From the NCBI GenBank assembly GCA_947302675.1, contig CAMYWI010000091.1, positions 1 through 6,270 on the forward strand: a stretch of 6,270 bases of DNA, written 5' to 3'. The notes beneath the pieces are model-generated. The model made no database searches. It saw nothing but the letters and a program-made list of their open reading frames with translations, and was not told the DNA's origin. Every line of letters starts with the position of its first letter. Position 1 is the stretch's first letter. This document shows positions 4,994 to 6,270 of this stretch, one piece after another. This stretch comes from an uncultured Selenomonadales bacterium. GTDB lineage: Bacteria; Bacillota_C; Negativicutes; Selenomonadales; Selenomonadaceae. The position numbers and the translations under genes are program-made.

Positions 4994-6154
4994 ATGAAGT
5001 ACAGCACAAAACTTTTAATCGCGAGTTGCATACCAATCGTGATGTTCGCAGTTATCTCGCTGTCAACCGGATTTATGCAGTTCCAAACGGGACTGTATAA
5101 CGAAAAGCAGGGCAATTTGAAGTCGACGGCACTCGCGGCGTTGGCTTTGTATTCCAGTCGCGGCTACGGCGACTACGGCAGGAAATCGGACGGCAATGTT
5201 TGGCGCGGCATGAATTTTAATGTCTCGACCGAGACGGCGATTGTCGACGACTTGAAGGAACAAACTAATGTCGACGTGACCTTCTTTTTTGAAGACAAAT
5301 CGGAAATGACTTCTCTAACGAACAAGGCGGGGCGACGCGCCGTCGAGACTAACGCTAAGGATTTTATCCAAAACCACACGTTGAAGAACGGAGCCGAGCT
5401 TTGGTGTAAGAATATTGAGATTAACGGGCGGGACTGCCAAGCTTACATTATCCCGATTAGGCAGGAAAGCGACGATACGGTTGTTGGTGCGCTTATGGCG
5501 TCTCAATCTACTCGCGGGTTCAATCGTATTATCGAGCAATATCTTTTGACTACAGCGGCAACTGCGCTTTTGGTTTTGGGCACGGCGTTTTTGTTTATAA
5601 AGTGGTACGTCGTGCGCTTTTCGGAGGAATTCTACGACGCATCGAATAAGAGTAAACACGACTTGTTGACGGGCTTGTTCAACAAGCGTTCGTTCGAGGA
5701 GGAAGTTAAGACCGCGCTCAAAAATAAAAAGCCGAATGATGTTTCCGTGTTGCTGATTCTGGACTTCGACAACTTCAAGCATGTTAACGACAACTACGGA
5801 CATCAAATCGGCGACGAAGTTTTGAAGGCGTTCGCGCTGATTTTGGAGCGGGCGTTCAGAACGACGGACATAATCGGGCGCGTGGGCGGCGATGAATTTA
5901 TGGTCTTCATGCCCAATTTGTCGGCGGACTTCATTAAACGCGCTGATGAAATTTCAGCGGAGATACTTCACGAGCTGGCAATCTTGAAAATCGGCACGGC
6001 TCAACATTTTTCCTGTAGCATAGGAATAGGCACGGACGCCGGCAACTACAACTTTGAAAAATTATATAAGCTTGCGGATAAAGCTCTCTACGAATCAAAG
6101 GAACGCGGCAAGGCTTGTTACGTTCGCTACTCTTCTGACGAAAAGCACGATTAA
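4994..6154 (+). CDS. membrane diguanylate cyclase with extracytoplasmic Cache domain (Cache-GGDEF)
   Basis: This 386-residue enzyme should condense two GTP into c-di-GMP under control of an outside signal. A first membrane segment (7-28) is followed by an extracytoplasmic region of about 155 residues resembling a single Cache (sCache_3-like) domain: VDDLKEQTNVDVTFFFED (84-101), TSLTNKAGRRAVETNA (106-121), then INGRDCQAYIIPI (143-155) and VVGALMASQ (163-171). A second membrane segment (184-203) leads through a short linker to the GGDEF domain, starting at DLLTGLFNKRSFEE (223-236). The active site is complete: metal Asp257 in LDFDNFK, substrate residues in NDNYGH (265-270) and GGDEF (298-302). 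The inhibitory I-site RTTD (289-292) lies five residues before GGDEF, so feedback by c-di-GMP is expected. Cys138 and Cys148 in the Cache part could form a disulphide. There is no EAL or HD-GYP domain. AGGGTGA, overlapping the upstream TAG, serves as ribosome-binding site 6 nt before the ATG, showing co-expression with the binding lipoprotein. Confidence 0.92.
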   Translation: MKYSTKLLIASCIPIVMFAVISLSTGFMQFQTGLYNEKQGNLKSTALAALALYSSRGYGDYGRKSDGNVWRGMNFNVSTETAIVDDLKEQTNVDVTFFFEDKSEMTSLTNKAGRRAVETNAKDFIQNHTLKNGAELWCKNIEINGRDCQAYIIPIRQESDDTVVGALMASQSTRGFNRIIEQYLLTTAATALLVLGTAFLFIKWYVVRFSEEFYDASNKSKHDLLTGLFNKRSFEEEVKTALKNKKPNDVSVLLILDFDNFKHVNDNYGHQIGDEVLKAFALILERAFRTTDIIGRVGGDEFMVFMPNLSADFIKRADEISAEILHELAILKIGTAQHFSCSIGIGTDAGNYNFEKLYKLADKALYESKERGKACYVRYSSDEKHD

Positions 6155-6270
6155 TCAACTGCCCGCCGAATCATTTTTGACATGTAATCAAGTTTCTCGT
6201 CGGTCATTCATTCAACGAGCACGTCAAATATAATCTGACAAACTAAACGATCTGTCAATAAAGAGAGTCG
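6155..6270 (-). other. right-edge region without a clear gene; possible gene tail or decayed gene on the minus strand
   Basis: No convincing gene or terminator is visible on the plus strand after the cyclase stop. On the minus strand, the frame entering from the right edge is open for 20 codons, ends at TGA (6208-6210), and is followed at once in the same frame by ATG and 17 more sense codons (MTDEKLDYMSKMIRRAVD) to TAA at 6151-6153. Codon style matches the genes here. It may be the C-terminus of a gene outside the window, a gene broken by the TGA, or chance. A plus-strand TATAAT at 6229-6234 lacks a good -35, while the minus strand has TTGACA (6253-6258) with a weak GATTAT (6230-6235) 17 bp on. 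Neither is a firm promoter. Confidence 0.3.

Noticed and set aside
5315..5806. Minus-strand open frame of 163 codons inside the diguanylate cyclase gene
   Set aside because: It is antisense to a gene with complete GGDEF motifs and has no ribosome-binding site.
6176..6206. Plus-strand promoter from the perfect TTGACA at 6177-6182
   Set aside because: No acceptable -10 hexamer lies 16-18 bp downstream.
1..6270. CRISPR arrays, tRNA or rRNA genes, insertion sequences
   Set aside because: There are no regularly spaced repeats, no cloverleaf or rRNA-like stretches, and no transposase motifs or terminal inverted repeats.

Overview
This window comes from a bacterial chromosome of roughly balanced base composition. 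It has strong Shine-Dalgarno sites, tightly packed and overlapping genes, some TTG starts, a lipoprotein and a membrane diguanylate cyclase. Codon style (many GGC/GCG/GAC codons mixed with AAA/ATT/TTT), a YgbA-type protein and a nickel/peptide ABC operon ending in a methyltransferase would suit an anaerobic Firmicute, perhaps a diderm of the Negativicutes. That placement is an impression, not a proof.

Layout. (1) Positions 1-2006, plus strand, hold the end of an operon: a D-type ABC ATPase cut by the left edge, an F/E-type ABC ATPase overlapping it at TTGA, and a class I SAM methyltransferase overlapping the second ATPase by 13 bp. Both ATPases are short forms of the nickel/peptide importer family. 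A hairpin at 2011-2047 ends the operon and probably works in both directions. (2) Positions 2049-3834, minus strand, hold a three-gene unit read right to left: a YgbA-family (nitrous oxide-stimulated promoter family) cysteine-rich protein, the bifunctional riboflavin kinase/FAD synthetase ribF with a TTG start, and an unrecognised 112-residue acidic protein. (3) Positions 3835-4013 form a divergent intergenic region. It has a near-consensus plus-strand promoter, weaker candidates on the minus strand and an exact 9-bp direct repeat at 20-bp spacing. (4) Positions 4014-6154, plus strand, hold a two-gene unit: a ribose/LuxP-type periplasmic-binding lipoprotein, then a Cache-GGDEF membrane diguanylate cyclase 11 bp downstream. 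(5) Positions 6155-6270 have no clear gene, but the minus strand looks like a gene tail or a decayed gene.

How the genes work together. The left operon would power ATP-driven uptake of nickel, a metal-ligand complex or a small peptide, with the methyltransferase acting on a related small molecule. The middle operon supplies FMN/FAD and may tie this to nitrosative or redox stress through the YgbA-like protein. The right pair is the most interesting part. A solute-binding protein appears without transporter genes beside it and is co-transcribed with a diguanylate cyclase, suggesting that an extracytoplasmic small molecule is sensed and converted into a c-di-GMP signal, comparable in principle to NspS-MbaA or LuxP-LuxQ.
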